A DNA stretch of 64,000 nt from Gymnorhina tibicen (taxonomy: Eukaryota; Chordata; Aves; Passeriformes; Artamidae), in the NCBI GenBank assembly GCA_013399875.1, contig VXAZ01000602.1, positions 866,153-930,152 of the forward strand, in the 5' to 3' direction. This document shows, in pieces, positions 22,186 to 35,500 of the stretch. The notes under the pieces were generated by a model that was not told the DNA's origin, made no database searches, and saw nothing but the letters and a program-made list of their open reading frames with translations. Both the position numbers and the translations under genes were made by a program. Every line of letters starts with the position of its first letter. Within the stretch, counting starts at the first letter, position 1.

Positions 22186-25100
22186 TGTGTGGAGAAAGGT
22201 ATATAGATTTTTAATTTCTAAATTCTCTGAGCTGAGATTTCTTTTTTCACGTTTTTCACTGTTTGATTGTGGCTGGCCATGTTACTGGGAGCCAATATTT
22301 CAGAGGAGATAAAATTATTCTGGTGGTCCCACAGACCACAAAATCTCCAAGATAAGATATCTTCACAGTATTTCCAGTTATTTGATTGGAAATTAAGAAA
22401 AACCTTCTCATTTCCAGCTTAAACTTGTCCCACATGAGACACACTGTGGTTTCAGTGCCATTTGAGCCTGGTGTGGTGGCCAGAGGCCACTGCAAACCAC
22501 CCTCAAGGAGAACAACCCAGTGTGTTCTGAAGTGCCCTCCCTGAGCCTGAGCATTCCTCCAGCTTTTGAGGCTTCTTATGAGCTCACCTCGAGCATCCTC
22601 CTCTCCCTGATCTTGCCCATTTTGCCCGAAGGAAGCCCTACCCTGCGTGCTGAAGCTCCACACAGCCTTGCTCTGATCACCACCACAAAATCCCAGCGGG
22701 ACGAGCGGTGCCGAACATGGGTCAGCAGCTGAGCAGCCTCTCCCCACTCCCAGACATCCCCAGCCATCCCCGAATCAGAGACAATATTTCTTCTTCAAAT
22801 ACTTCTTTTAACTTCACCTCCCGGTTCCTCAGCCTCCAGACTGTCTACAAAGATGAGGATTGGCTGCCTGTCTCTACCCACCTCTCCCAGGCTCATGACG
22901 AATTGGCACGTCTGGAGGGAGGCAGAGGATTCATCTTTTCAAATGCCTCTGACACACAGTAGTGAAGCCATTTAAAGCTCAGGTCCAAAGCTGCTTCCCT
23001 TGGACTGAAATAAATATAGGTTTTTCCCACATTTATGAGCAAGTCCATGGGTAAATGGTGACCCCAGGAGCTGTGGCTGCCCCGCCATGAACAGGGGCAA
23101 TGGGAAAAGTGGCAGTGTTTGAAATGGGAGGAAGCAGAGACAGAATCCTTAAGGCTTCAGAAAGTGGAAAAAAGAGGATGTGGCATTTTCTTGGAATGAG
23201 AAAAGTAGCAGACATGGGCAGTGCCGAAACTAAAAGGGAAAGGAGAGGCTCTGCACCTGTCTGCAATCCAGCTCGACCTTCAGCCGGCTCTCCGTGCTCC
23301 CAGAGCCAGGGGATCGCTTTCCCCAGCGGCACGGCCAGCGGTATTTTGGGAGCACGGGGCTGTGGATCAGTCACGGGGCAGCAGGGATGGCCAGCTATAT
23401 ACAGCGGGCTGGAGTCTACTGAAAAATAAAATAGCCAGCCACAGCACACACACGCATTTAGCTCTTGCCTTCCGTGATGTCAGCCTCGGAATCGGGGAGC
23501 TTTCAGAGGGTGCCATTGGTGCCATTCCCGAGTACTGGCCGTGCAGAGCCCACCCCGATCCCAGTGGTGTCACCACACTGGGGCAGTGCAGGCTGGGGAG
23601 CCCAAATATTGCTGAGGAGCCCCTGTTTGAAGAAAGCTCTTTGCTGAACTCACATTTGAGCTGAGAGCAGAGCAGGTGCCATGTCCCCCTCTCTGGGTCA
23701 TTCTCACCTGGGAAGGGTCTTCTGCAGAGCATCGTTCTGCAAGCAGGGAACCACTGGGTGAGGTTAATCTGGTTGTGGTAGATACTGAGGCTGGTCTGGG
23801 AGAAATACAGAAGAGTGCAAGTGCTGGGGAGCAGAGCCAAGTCACCGCCTCTGCCAGGGAAAAAAACCAACACAATAATTGGGCTTCAGACGCCTCCTTT
23901 GGCGTTTTCTCCAGAAGAGAAACAGAATTGTGTCCCTCACTCACTGCTGCTAAAGTGCGACTAATTGCAGTCCTCCCTGCTTCCCAACAGGTCCTCATTA
24001 ATAATCTGTTCATATTTCATGTGATATCGATTTTTAAATGTGAATATTTACCAGCTGACACAGGGAGACTGCAGGAACCATTCCCAGAGGATTAGGTATC
24101 ATGGTCTTCTGGATGCGCAGAAAACTTCCAGGGTTTGCTTTAGTCCTATACTCCTCCAGAAATCCATTTTGCTTCTGCATTTTTCAGGTGCCCACAAATA
24201 ACCCACAAAACCCCTTTTTTCCCATGGTCTGGCAGTACTAGGTCATTTTTGGGGGCTGGGGACAGTGTTTCACCTCAGCTGCAGCAATGTGAGCTTGGGA
24301 AGCCACTGCTGCCCATGCTGGGGCTCTTTGAAGCCTGTTCACGCTCCCAGCTCCACTCAGCAGTAGGGAAGGATCAGTTATTCCCTTCTGATTTCACTTC
24401 AGTTATTTCCTGGAAATTAAGGAACTCAAAGCCAAACCAAACCCATAGAACTTCTCCAGAATGAAGGAGCTAAATGAGAACAAAAAGTCTGATTCTTGCC
24501 AACGTTGGAAGAGGCACAAAGACCAACACCAGCGAAAAAATTAATGAGTTCCCACCCCTGCAGTCCTTGTAGGTTGTAATTAGTCTAAAGCAGGATCATT
24601 AGCACTTGATGCCTCAGCAACCAGAGCCTCGCTTTGTGCCCACATTTGCAAACACACATTCACTTCCCTCTGCTCCACCTGTGGAGTTTGTAGCATCAAG
24701 GAATTGAAGTCGGGATGCAGCTCCTGAGATCGACTGATGTCTAGTGAAATTTAACAAGAGCCTACTTCAAAGGAAAAGCCATTACATCTTTAATGCATGT
24801 CTTTTCTGGCTTAAAGTCTGCTCCCTTCAGGCCTTCCTGCTTTCATGAGAATGCTTGGTTCTGGTTTAAATGGAAGCCTCTAATATCTCTGCCAGCTCCA
24901 GCACAGATGTGCCTGTGGTCCCTGGTCCCTGCCTTGCTCCATGTCCCCACAGCCCTCCCTGATCCCCTTCCCCTCCAATTTTGTGCCAGGTACCTTCAGT
25001 CCTGCCTCCAGTTCCCACATTCCAGCAAGAATGGGGCACCAGATGCCATCCTGGGTGCCCACATGTCCCTCTGCTCCACAGGGGTGTCTAAGCCATCCCT

Positions 25101-25900
25101 GTCACACGCGAAGCAGAGAAATATTAACCCCTCTAAGCCGTATTTCAATTACAGTTATTTTAGACCAACACCTTTTAACTTACACTTTTTTTTCCTCTCC
25201 CTTTCAAATGCTCTCCCTTACACCTTAATTCCTTGCTCCACATTGTCTTCATCAGCTTGAGCTGACACCTCTGCACCTTTATTTTGACATCAAACTGGGG
25301 TGTTAATAAAGCAGGCCTGGAGTAGCTCTGACATTATCTTGACACAATGATATTTGCAGCTTTCCACTGGCATTTTTTTAACCATTCTTTTAACATTCAG
25401 GTACTGTCACCCTCCCCAGTTTGACATCACAATTGTAATGTCACCTCCACAGTGGCCTCTGCATTGACATTACCATCGAATTGGCTTTACAATCAGCTGA
25501 AATATCAAAGGGAAGGAGAGAGGCTGGCCCAGCCCCAGCAACCTGGGCTCAAGGCAAGAGAAGTCACTTCTGGAAGAAGGAATGGATGTGTTGGGTGGCT
25601 GCTGGAGTTACTGTAGGCATCGAGGGGAACCTGGCTGATAGGAAAGCAAACAAGCATTTGAGAGATTTTGCATTAGAAAAAAAAAAATTACACAAAAAAA
25701 ACTAACCAAAAGAAAAGCAAAACAAAACAAAACCCCGAAACAAATGGAACTCACAAACCCTCCCCCAACTACTTAGAATAGTTCAGGTTACTTAAAAATA
25801 ATTGTAATAAAAACATAGAATAAAAATAACTATAATAAAAATAAATAACAAAATAAACTAGTTGGCTGATTTTATCACTCTCTGCCACAGTGCTGGGCTC
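22186..25900. other. CACNG4-CACNG1 intergenic spacer
   Basis: About 3.7 kb without a supported gene. Open frames of 100-170 codons at 22256-22747, 23033-23873 and 24793-25260 overlap on both strands, have no recognisable domain and lack start or splice context. An A-rich run lies at 25676-25735 and an A/T-only run at about 25790-25860. I see no CR1 fragment. Confidence 0.7.
25676..25862. repeat. A-rich / AT low-complexity tract
   Basis: Runs of a with interspersed c (aaaagcaaaacaaaacaaaa) are followed, after about 50 ordinary bases, by a (taaaaa)n-like stretch (aaaataaataacaaaataaa). It lies just upstream of the CACNG1 promoter. Confidence 0.7.
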
Positions 25901-26351
25901 TGGAGGCACGTCCAGCCCCGAGCTCCGTGCAGGGGTTGCCGCGAGCCGCAGGCATGGAGCGAGCGGGCTCCAGGGCTATTAAACTGTTCAGGATCAGTCT
26001 GAACTCGGGCCCAGCACTATTATAAACACAGATGTTTTTATAACCCCGCTGAAAAGTTAATCATCCTATTAATGCCTATTTCTGGGCATGCTGCAAGTCA
26101 AGAGATCTCAGCGCCTGAGCGGCGGCTGCGGCCACTCCAGTGAGCACCCGCCCGGCCGGGCGTGGGAATCCAAAACAACCCGGGTGGGACGGGGCCGAAA
26201 GCTGAGCTGTGCATTGGGAGCCTCCTGACACAGCCCAGCAGCTGCCTGCGGCCCCGGGGCTGACATTTCCAGGCACTCAGATGCGCCAGGATTTCGGGAG
26301 CCCTCGCGAATCCCCCGCCGCGCTCCGCCGGGAGCGCCGGTCCGGAGCGGG
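25900..26351 (+). promoter_or_regulatory. CACNG1: CACNG1 promoter and 5' UTR region
   Basis: The 450 bp before the CACNG1 start codon become progressively CpG-rich towards 26340. A TATA-like motif (attataaaca) is at 26019-26028, and a muscle-type E-box CAGCTG is at 26239-26244. A stretch at 26067-26075 (ctattaatg) matches the MEF2 consensus with one mismatch. These elements fit a skeletal-muscle gene, but each is short enough to occur by chance and the start site is not proven. Confidence 0.45.
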
Positions 26352-26592
26352 ATGGACGAGAGCAAACCTCTGAAGGTCCGGCTGACATTCTCCGTGATCC
26401 TGGTGGGCATCTCGCTGCTCTTCGCAGCCGTAGTGACTGACCACTGGGCCGTGCTCAGCCCCAGCGTGGAGAAAAACACCACCACCTGCGAGGCGGCTCA
26501 TTTCGGGCTCTGGAGACTCTGCACCAAGCGGATTTTGATGCAGGAGCAAGGTCCCAAAGAGAAGAGCTGTGGGCCCATCAGCCTGCCAGGAG
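26352..26592 (+). CDS. CACNG1: CACNG1 coding exon 1
   Basis: 241 bases encode residues 1-80 plus one base of codon 81; donor gtacgt. It starts MDESKPLKVR, then membrane segment 1 (LTFSVILVGISLLFAAVV) and the loop TDHWAVLSPSVEKNTTTCEA with a glycosylation sequon (N42-T-T). FGLWRLCTKRI carries the GLW..C motif. The following ILMQEQGPKEKSCGP appears about four residues longer than the mammalian loop as I recall it. Confidence 0.96.
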
Positions 26593-29500
26593 GTACGTGA
26601 GCATGCACAGGAGAAAGCACCAGGACTCACACCAGGCTTTGCTTAGGAGGCTGGAGGACATGGCAGAAGGAAAAATAGGCTCCATGTCCCCCATGGCAGA
26701 AGGAAACAGGCGCTGAGTTTGGGATGGGGTGCATGGGGCTGTTTTCATGTCAGTCTGCAAAGACACCTCGTTGCCATCCCTCCTGCTGGGGGCTGCTCTG
26801 CTGTGTTGCCTTGCACGTCTGTGACCGTATTTGAGTCTCCCATGCAGCAGCGACAGTGGCGGGGAGAAGGGGACGAGGATTGGGCACACTGGGAATCACA
26901 GAGGGAAACTGGGATGAAGGGAATCTTGCTGAACCCCAGCCAAGGGTCCTATAGGTATGTTGACAGCAGCAGGCAAGAGAGAGGATTTATGGGTCCACCA
27001 AACACAGCCAGATCTTTAGGATTTCCAGATCCATATAATCCCAGAGGAACAGCCCATCCACGGTGGGCACTGGGTTATCTCTGAGCTGTTCCAATAGCAG
27101 CCATTCCTCAGGGCAGGGAGGGAGAGGGACCTGCAGGATGGTTTGTCAACCTCCAGAAAAAGAGTCATAAATGGAGTTTGAATCAATTTCTCAAGGACTT
27201 AGGGAGCCTCCTCACCTGTCACCAGAGGCACCTGCTCCCACAAACATCTCCAGCTCCAGTTCAGTCGATGGGGAGGGCAGCGGGCACGGCAGCTTTCCGG
27301 GAAGGCTGCTCCATTCCCATGGTTAAAGGAGCTCATTATGTTTTTGCTGATTGCCAAGTCAGCAACATCCGTGCCGTTTGCACTAATACACTCCCTCTGT
27401 GACTGAGCCACGCTGCTTTTTTAGAAGGCTTATAGGGTACTGGATGCTTTCCAGAACAGAAATAACAGGATTGCCTTCGTGTTAGACTCACTGCTTGAAA
27501 TGAAATACATGTTAACACATATTTGAAAATTTCCTGTGAAAAATCTTCCTGCTTGGGCTGACTGTATATTGCCTGTATTACTGCAATCCTTTATCTTTTT
27601 GGCCAAATTACATGTTGTGAGGAGAGGAGCTGAGCCTCAGCACGTGGATCTGCCTCTAACCAAACTTGGGAGTGTGTCATCCATATGCTTAATGTCTCTC
27701 AGGAAGGTACTTACGTGCCTAGAGACGTATTCCTCGCTGCACGCCTTCCCCTGTGCACGGAGAGCTCCCACAAAAGGAAAAACAATAGAAACTGGTGGAT
27801 AAACAGCAAAACTGCACGACCGTGGGGTAAATATAAAACTCATAAATATCCAGCTGTCTGCACAAAGCAGATTCGCAGGCAGGGCACAGGAAAGCAGCCA
27901 CTATCTTTGACAGACATCAGCATGTGCTTGCACAGACGTTGAATCACATCCCAGCGCCACATTCCGCCAGGCAGAGAATAACTGGGAATTATGAAGGGGC
28001 TGGACTGTCCCCCACACCAGAGCCAGCTCATCCAGTTTTTAAAGATATTTGGGAATTTGGGTGACAGCCTGCGTCATAATCGTGTTCCAAAGGGTGAAAT
28101 TCACACCTCAATTATAACATAAATACCTTCATCCCTGTTTTAGTCAGGAAAGGATCAGAGCAAGGGGAGGGGAGCAGAGCCCTGGGGCTGGGGCTGCTGA
28201 GCGAGGCTGCGGCCGCACGGCTCCTGTTAGATTGATTTCACACTTCTGGGAAGGGATGTCGGCAGGGAAACACCAGGGTTGTGAAACCTGCAGCAGCCGA
28301 GAAAATGTGAATGAACGAACGCGCAGTAAAAGAGCAGATGCGGGTGCTGCTCTTCCTGAAAATCATGAGACATAACCAGACATTACTGCCAGGACTGGGA
28401 AAGAGGCATCAGAATTTATCACTGAATTAATAACCATTTACCAGTCGCTCCCTGTGGAGGAAATGGATGGCATGATTAACGTTATTTATTAGGTTTTGAG
28501 CTCAGCACAGTGCAAAGTGGGGAGGATGACTTGGCTCGCAGTCCACAAAGCAGGGCTGTGATTTAGGCAGAGCTTTAAAATTTTACAGCACCCATCCGAG
28601 GGTGTTGACAAATTGAAAAGGGTTCAGCATCCTGCTGTAACAAATAAAAAGATCAGGGAGACGGCTGTTAAAACCAGGCAAATTCAGATTAATACTGAGA
28701 CATTTGTAACTGTGGTCGGTGGACACCGGGGCATTTTACTACCAGCTGTAAATGGAGTTTGGCGTCACTGCCCGTAACTCCAGCGCTGGTGCTGTCCTGA
28801 GAAGTGGCTCCTGTGCTCGGGGCAGCAGCAGGGATGTTCAACAGCTTAAACAGGTCCTTGTAAATACAGGAACCTGAGTGCAGGCAGCTGGAGAGGAGAA
28901 GTACTCAAGCAAATGGGTTGTCAGCAGGGCTGTCTGTTCCCTGTTACAAGGGACTCGCTCTGCAAGACAGGTGTGAAATTAAACTGCTTGGAGACACCAT
29001 CTCCAAAAGTCTGTGTGTGTCACAGGCCCCATTGGCCAGGTCAGAGCCCAAGGCCTGGCCCCCTCCATGGCTCCTCACCTTAACATCTCTCTCTAAGGTC
29101 CTGTCTCCCAAACTCATCACAAGTGGAAACCCCACATTAAAATCCTGGATTTTCTAATCATCCATCCTGCCACAAACCCCCCATTCTCTGTCCATCTCAG
29201 AGCAAGGTGGACTCCAGCCCTTTCCCAACCTGTCACTCCAATGCTTACAGGGGAAGCTGCCACCCGAAATTCTGCATGGCCCAAACATCTCATGGTCTTT
29301 CCACCCTTTCTTCCCCAACAAAGACTCCAAATTGCAGCTCCCCAAGGTTCAACCACAGTTCAGTGGGACTGCACTTCTGCAGCCCCCATGCCTGCATCCA
29401 GGAGTGATGGATCTGAAGGGCAGGGAGCAGGAAGGCTGTGAGGGGGTGACTTGGAGGGGTGAGGACATTCTGTGACAAACCATGCTACAACCCTGACGTT

Positions 29501-32500
29501 CATGTGACCACAGAGCCCCTGGACTGTCCCCATCAGCACACTGGGGTGACCTCGTGGCAGAGATGACGCAATTGGGGTGGAGAGAAACAAAGATTGCCAC
29601 ACTGTTCATCCATTAGCAACCCCAGTGTAAATCCTATCTATTGTGTAAACGTGCTGTGGCATAAATGGGCTTTTCTCCTATTCCTGATGGCACCAGAGTC
29701 ACTGCAGTGCCTCGGTTCTGCTGAATAACAGACTTGGTGAAACAGATACCCCCAGCTCAACAGAGCGTGGAAGCATCTTAAAACTGAAAACAATTCAGCA
29801 TTTCACCAAATCTAGTTACGTTTTCCCACAACAAATGCATTTTCCAAAAACACCAACTCACTTGTGTGATGGCACCTTGTATCATACCTTGGCAGAGCTT
29901 TGCTAAGGGCCACAAAGGACAGAGGCAGCCCCATCTCCTGCAGACAAGTCCAGCTCTAAAAGGTTTATGAGGATGGAGGGTGGGCTGGGCTGGTTTGGTT
30001 CCCCTGCAGTGGACACAGAGCTGTGCTGTGCTCCCACCATACCAAGTCTGGATGCCTCCACCTTTGTACTGCACATCTGGGGACTCCTTTGAGTTCAGGC
30101 TTTTTAGAGAATTAATGAAAAGCTAAACCAAACAATCCCAAAATAAAGTGTCCCAGACACAATGCTCAGCCTCGGCCATCACTGAATTGCTGGTGGAGGC
30201 ACACAGCCACTGCTTTGAGGCTCAAAATTCACAATTAGAGTCACAGAGGGCTGAGATCAAATATATTTCTTCCAGTCATTTGCAAGGATAATAAAGAACA
30301 GGTCAGGAGATGCCAGAGCTAAACATTAACCTCGTCTCTAGCAAGAAGAATCTGCAGATGAAATAAAAGTCAGCTTATAAACTTAAGTAGATAAGTGTCT
30401 CGAAGGAATCTTCCACTAACAGGCCCAAAACCACTGCTTTGCAATTACCCATCTCCTGGGAGAGGGAAAATAAATCCTCCCTGAGTCACTAACTCCAGCA
30501 GCCACCATTTACATGACAGAAAAAACCCACAAGAACCAACAGGTAGAACACAGGGATCTTCTGCCAGAGAAATTAATGCTGTAAGGAACCACTGAAATGC
30601 TCTCTGTGCCCACAGGCAGAAACCCACAGCAGTCCCTGCATGGTCCTGCACCCGGCCTGGCTCAGGCTTCACCCTGTGCTGGAGCAGCCCGTCCCAGCCT
30701 GGGTGTGGAGAGGGCCACAACGTCCTCCCAGGCTTCCTCCCAGCATCTTCTGGAAGCTGGTGCTAACTCTGTTATTTTGCTGAATAACATAACAGGCTTG
30801 TTGAAACAGATATCCCCAGCTCAACAGAGCGTGGAAGCATCTTAAAACTGAAAACAATTCAGCATTTCACCAAAACCAATCTAGTTATGTTTTCCCACAA
30901 CAAATGCATTTTCCAAAAAACCGACCCACTTGGGTGATGACACCTTTTATCATACCTTGGCAGAGCTTTGCTAAGGGCCACAAAGGACAGAGGCAGCCCC
31001 ATCTCCTGCAGACAAGTCCAGCTCTAAAAGGTTTATGAGGATGGAGGGTGGGCTGGGCTGGTTTGGTTCCCCTGCAGTGGACACAGAGCTGTGCTGTGCT
31101 CCCACCATACCAAGTCTGGAAGAGACACTGGCATTAACCAAGGGGTCCCTATTTTCTGTGTTTCAGGCAGCCTTGGCTCCATTTCCTGGGCCATTGGGAG
31201 CCCCCCTGGGTGCCTGAGAGGTGCTGGGGCAGGTGCTGAGCATGTCCCCCCCAGCCCAGCTCAGCAGAACGGCGCAGTCGGGGCTGGCGCTGCTCAGCGC
31301 GTCTCCACCAGTGCACGCTTCCAGCCAAATTCCTGGCGAGCAACTGTTCTCCAGCTCCACACCCCTTCAAACCCTCAATTAAATCAGTTATAAATAGCAA
31401 GAACACCCCCCACCCTTACCCTGCTGCTGCCAAAGCTCCGAGTCAGCAGGTCCTCACCAGACCCCATCCCACTGGGAGGCTAAGGCTGGAAGTCTCCTGT
31501 GTGTCTGCTGACAGCAGTGACATTGCTGCCCTGGCTGGCCCTCGCCAGGCTGAGGAGGAAAAAGGATCGTGGCCATCAAGAGACTCAGCTAATGACTTCC
31601 CTCGTCCCCATCTCCCCCTGCCCCACAATCCTGATCCCTGCTCACTTCTCAACCCCCTTACAAACACCCCGTACCTGGCACTGTGCTCATGTGAAGTCCA
31701 GACAGAGGAAGTTCATAAAGCTCCCTCTATCTAACTCTGCTGTCTTGTCAAATTACCTTAATAGGCTGCTCTGATGGGATCAAACTTAGATAAAGCCCGG
31801 CATGAGAGTGTATTTGCCCTTGGCTCCTACAGCCTTCCCTTCCCTGGGCAACTGCTTGGGCTTCAAAAAGCTTTGGTCTTTTTTTACTTTGGTCTTTTTT
31901 TACTGACAAACAAAAAAAAAAGCTCTCAGCATCCCTATTTTAGTAAAACACCATGTGCTTTGCTGCATTGCAGCAGCCTCATCTCTGGGACCCCCATATC
32001 AGCAAACCTGCACGCAGCAAAACCCCTGCACTGGCACACAGGGATCTGTGAGCTGCAGGAGGGAAGAGCCAGGAGGGACAGGTGGATGAGGACACTCCAT
32101 CCTCCCTTTCTGGACTCCAAGGTCACCACACCCCGATGGGGTGGTGCCACTGTGGGTGGGTTGGTGGGGGAGGGGAGCTGCCAGCTCAGCTGTGCGCACG
32201 GCAGGTCACATCCCCAGGAAATGCTGCAACACCGAGAGGCAGAAACGTGCGATGGCCAAAGACAGAATGAGAAAAATCATCTGTAATTCATATTTTAAAC
32301 AGAAGAGCAATCAGCTCTGAGAGGGATACAAAAGGTATCAGAGGGGCTTCAGCCTTGTCCGTGCTGGAGCCTGGTGTCCTCATCTGCACCCGAGGAAATC
32401 AGATCCAACTCCAGTTGCTTGGTATCACCAAGGGTAGGGAGCCTCAAAACCACTGCAAGTTTGGTACATCAATAAAAAGCTAATTCATTTCTACTACATT

Positions 32501-35500
32501 TTATCAGAGGTTTCCAAGCGCACAAAATTTAATTTTCTTTTCTCTTTCAGACCACAACTGCTCCTACTTCAAGCACTTTACTCCAGGAGAGACCTCAGAG
32601 ATATTTGAAGTAACCACTCAGAAAGGTAAGAATGATTCCAAAAGAATATCTTCCTAATGTTGGATGAAGTGATGGGCACACAAGATCTAACGGAAAGGGG
32701 TCCCCAAAATGAGAGAGGGTTCAGCCCTGATTCCACTGAAAGCAGCAGAATTTCTAACAGGCATCATCAGCTGGAAAAAATGTGGAAAATGCCCTGGACA
32801 AGGTCAAAGCTCAGCTTCCTGGGGACGATTATTTTTATATATGATCACACTCATAAACACGATTTTACATAAGTTGTCCTGCAAATATATAATAATGTCA
32901 ATATGCAGGAAAACTGCAAAAAGTCCTTTCAGCATAAAAATGACTTTACAACATTGGCACTATCCATGACACTCAGCGTTTGCCATCAAAGGGGAAGATA
33001 TTAATAAAACCTAAATGAATAAATCATACCCCAAGCAGAGTCTTGACCCTGAAAAGAAGTGCAGAGGCTCTCTGAAGACCATTAGGAATTTTATGCTTCA
33101 TATTGATTTTATATGAAAGTCATGTAAAAAATAGAGCGATCGATGCATGGAAGGAACAGGGATCCTACAAAGACATGAACTGTCAGTGTTTACAGCAAAA
33201 TAGTCTTTCATGGACAAATCTCACATTTTTCATAAGTCCATATATTTTGAGGGCTCCCCTAACATGCTCCTCTCTCTTTCTCATCCTCTCTTTGAGGACA
33301 AACTCCTTCCTAGTTTGCCACACGACGTATTTACCGTGGAAAATGGGAGACAATGGTTACATTACCTGTATTAATCTGCTTTGCTTCTAGTGGAGATTGT
33401 AATGGTGGAAAACCCTGAAGATAGGTTCCCTAAAAAGGTAGCTTCCTACGACAGGAAAGACAGGAATTTCAACTGGATAGAAAAGCATATATCTGAGTCA
33501 CCTGCTTTTGCTCACTTATCTGCTATCTGATCCAGCCACCCAATCTTCAAAATGCACCCAATGCCTTCAAGGGCAATGAAGAAAAAAATCAGGAAGAATT
33601 TCTTCTTCAGAAAAAAAAATAAATCAGGAAGAACTTCTTTTCTGTGGGGCAAAAAGAAAATCTTAAGCCCAGCAAAAGATTTTACAACAAAAAGAACACT
33701 TTCAGGCAGTTCCAGCACAGAGAAAAGAGAAACATTTAGAAAATGATAATAGAACAGAGATATGAAAAGCAGTGAGAACAAAGAGTGATCTGCTGTTCCC
33801 CTTCGCAGAAATAGCTCATTTGGATGGGAGCTAATTAGTAACAGGCAAAAAAATTCTTCATGATTTTGCCTGGGAGATATTTTTTTTTAATGGCTTGAAA
33901 GGCAAATATCATCAGGCAATGTGATGTCATGAATGGCTACATGTGTTAAATATTAAACTAATCTGAAAATGAACACAACATGCAAATGAAGGCCTGAATT
34001 ACTGAATTAGCAACTCTCCCCCTCCACCCAGGCACTGAGCTGGGCTGGGCTGGGGGAAGTGTCCAGTGCATGGCTTAGCAAAAACCAGGACTTCTGCGGA
34101 GGGTTTAATCCCGTGCCCTGAGGAAGCTGGGTTTTCACAGAGCTGGAAATCGTTGTAAAGGCAAAGAAATAAACACAGGATGTGCAAACACTTCACCCTT
34201 GGCCTGCTGTGCCCGCTCAGGTGCTGAACCCACAGAGCACTCGGCTCTCCATGCTCTGGGACAGCACCAGCACCGTGCACGGGCCAGGGCTCTGCAGAAA
34301 GCATGGAATAAAAATAACAGAGAGCTGTCTATTTACTCTGGGAGCAGAGTGTGGGGTGATGGAAGGGACGAGAGCGTGGAGCCCAGCAAGGCTTTAAACA
34401 ATAACATTTACACGGCAGAGCCAAAGCGGCTCCAGCCCGGCACTCCATCAGCCCCATACAGGCAGGCCGATGAGCAGAGGTGCCCTGGGCTCCCTCAGCA
34501 GGTGTTCAGAAAGTGTTTTCCCCTTCCTGCTCTGATTTTATACCCTCCACATTCAAAAGATACCTGGCCCATACTTGCCCCTGTTTTCACCTGAGGGAAA
34601 TAATTCACCAAAGCCACCTCACCCCAGTGTCAGGAGTGCACGTATTTCTCAGAGTGAGCTCCTGCAAAGTCCCCACAGCTGATGGCAGCGGGCTCAAAAT
34701 GTGCACACACTGCCATTTTTGGTGGTTTTTTTTCCTTTGGCAGAATACAGCATTTCAGCTGCAGCCATTGCCATCTTCAGCGTTGGCTTTGCAATCATCG
34801 GGACAATCTGCGTCCTCCTGTCCTTCGGGAAGAAGAGGGATTATCTGCTGAAGCCAGCATCCATGTTCTACACCTTCGCAGGTACGAGGAGGGCTGCTCA
34901 TATTTCTGCACTTGGTTCATAGGACAACACAGAGAAACTTAAGATAGATCCAGCAGGATGGAGACCCTTCTAAAAATGCCCTGAAAGCATTTTCTTCCTG
35001 GCTACAGAGTACAGGTCCCTGTGTGGTGTGAGAACGTCCTGCTCAGCAGCTGGTGTGTATTTTCTCCAACCCCCTTTAAGTATATTCAGTCCCTTCTAGT
35101 ACATTCACTGCCAACCCCAGTCTGAACCAGGGACACACAATATTCTGTCTCATTGATTAAGCCTCAAACCAACAAAATGGCTGATCCAGGCCCAAAATAT
35201 CCAACTGTCTCCCAAACACATGAAGACTGCACTTTTACATGAGCCAGGAATACCTTGACATGCCACAATGAGTGAAAGACAGAGGTGCAAATTGTCACCT
35301 CAATATAAAATCTTCCTCAACCTCTGAAAAAGCTCCCCGAGAAATGCAATTATTCCTCCCCCAGTTTGAGCTTCCCATCCAAGCCTGCCTAAAAGATCAC
35401 ACTCAACAAGTCAGTGACTGACCTGCGTTGTGGCAGAGCTCTTGGCAGTTCTGAGCACTGGTTCCTTCAAACACTGAAGTCAGTGACTCACCTGTGAATC

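Larger units (their letters stand above)
26593..32550 (+). other. CACNG1: CACNG1 intron 1
   Basis: This 5,958 bp intron runs from donor gtacgt to acceptor ttctctttcag. Its main feature is a direct repeat of about 340 bp at 29719-30052 and 30778-31120. A 16-base unit (tttggtctttttttac) is duplicated in tandem at 31872-31903. Open frames are short and unsupported; I see no CR1 fragment or RNA gene. Confidence 0.85.

Noticed and set aside
24793..25260. 155-codon plus-strand frame in the CACNG4-CACNG1 spacer
   Set aside because: No recognisable motif, no supporting promoter or splice signals; composition resembles the surrounding intergenic DNA.
29719..31120. Interpretation of the 340 bp repeat pair as the two LTRs of a retroviral element
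   Set aside because: No TG...CA termini, no matching target-site duplication, no primer-binding site after copy 1 and no retroviral coding between the copies.
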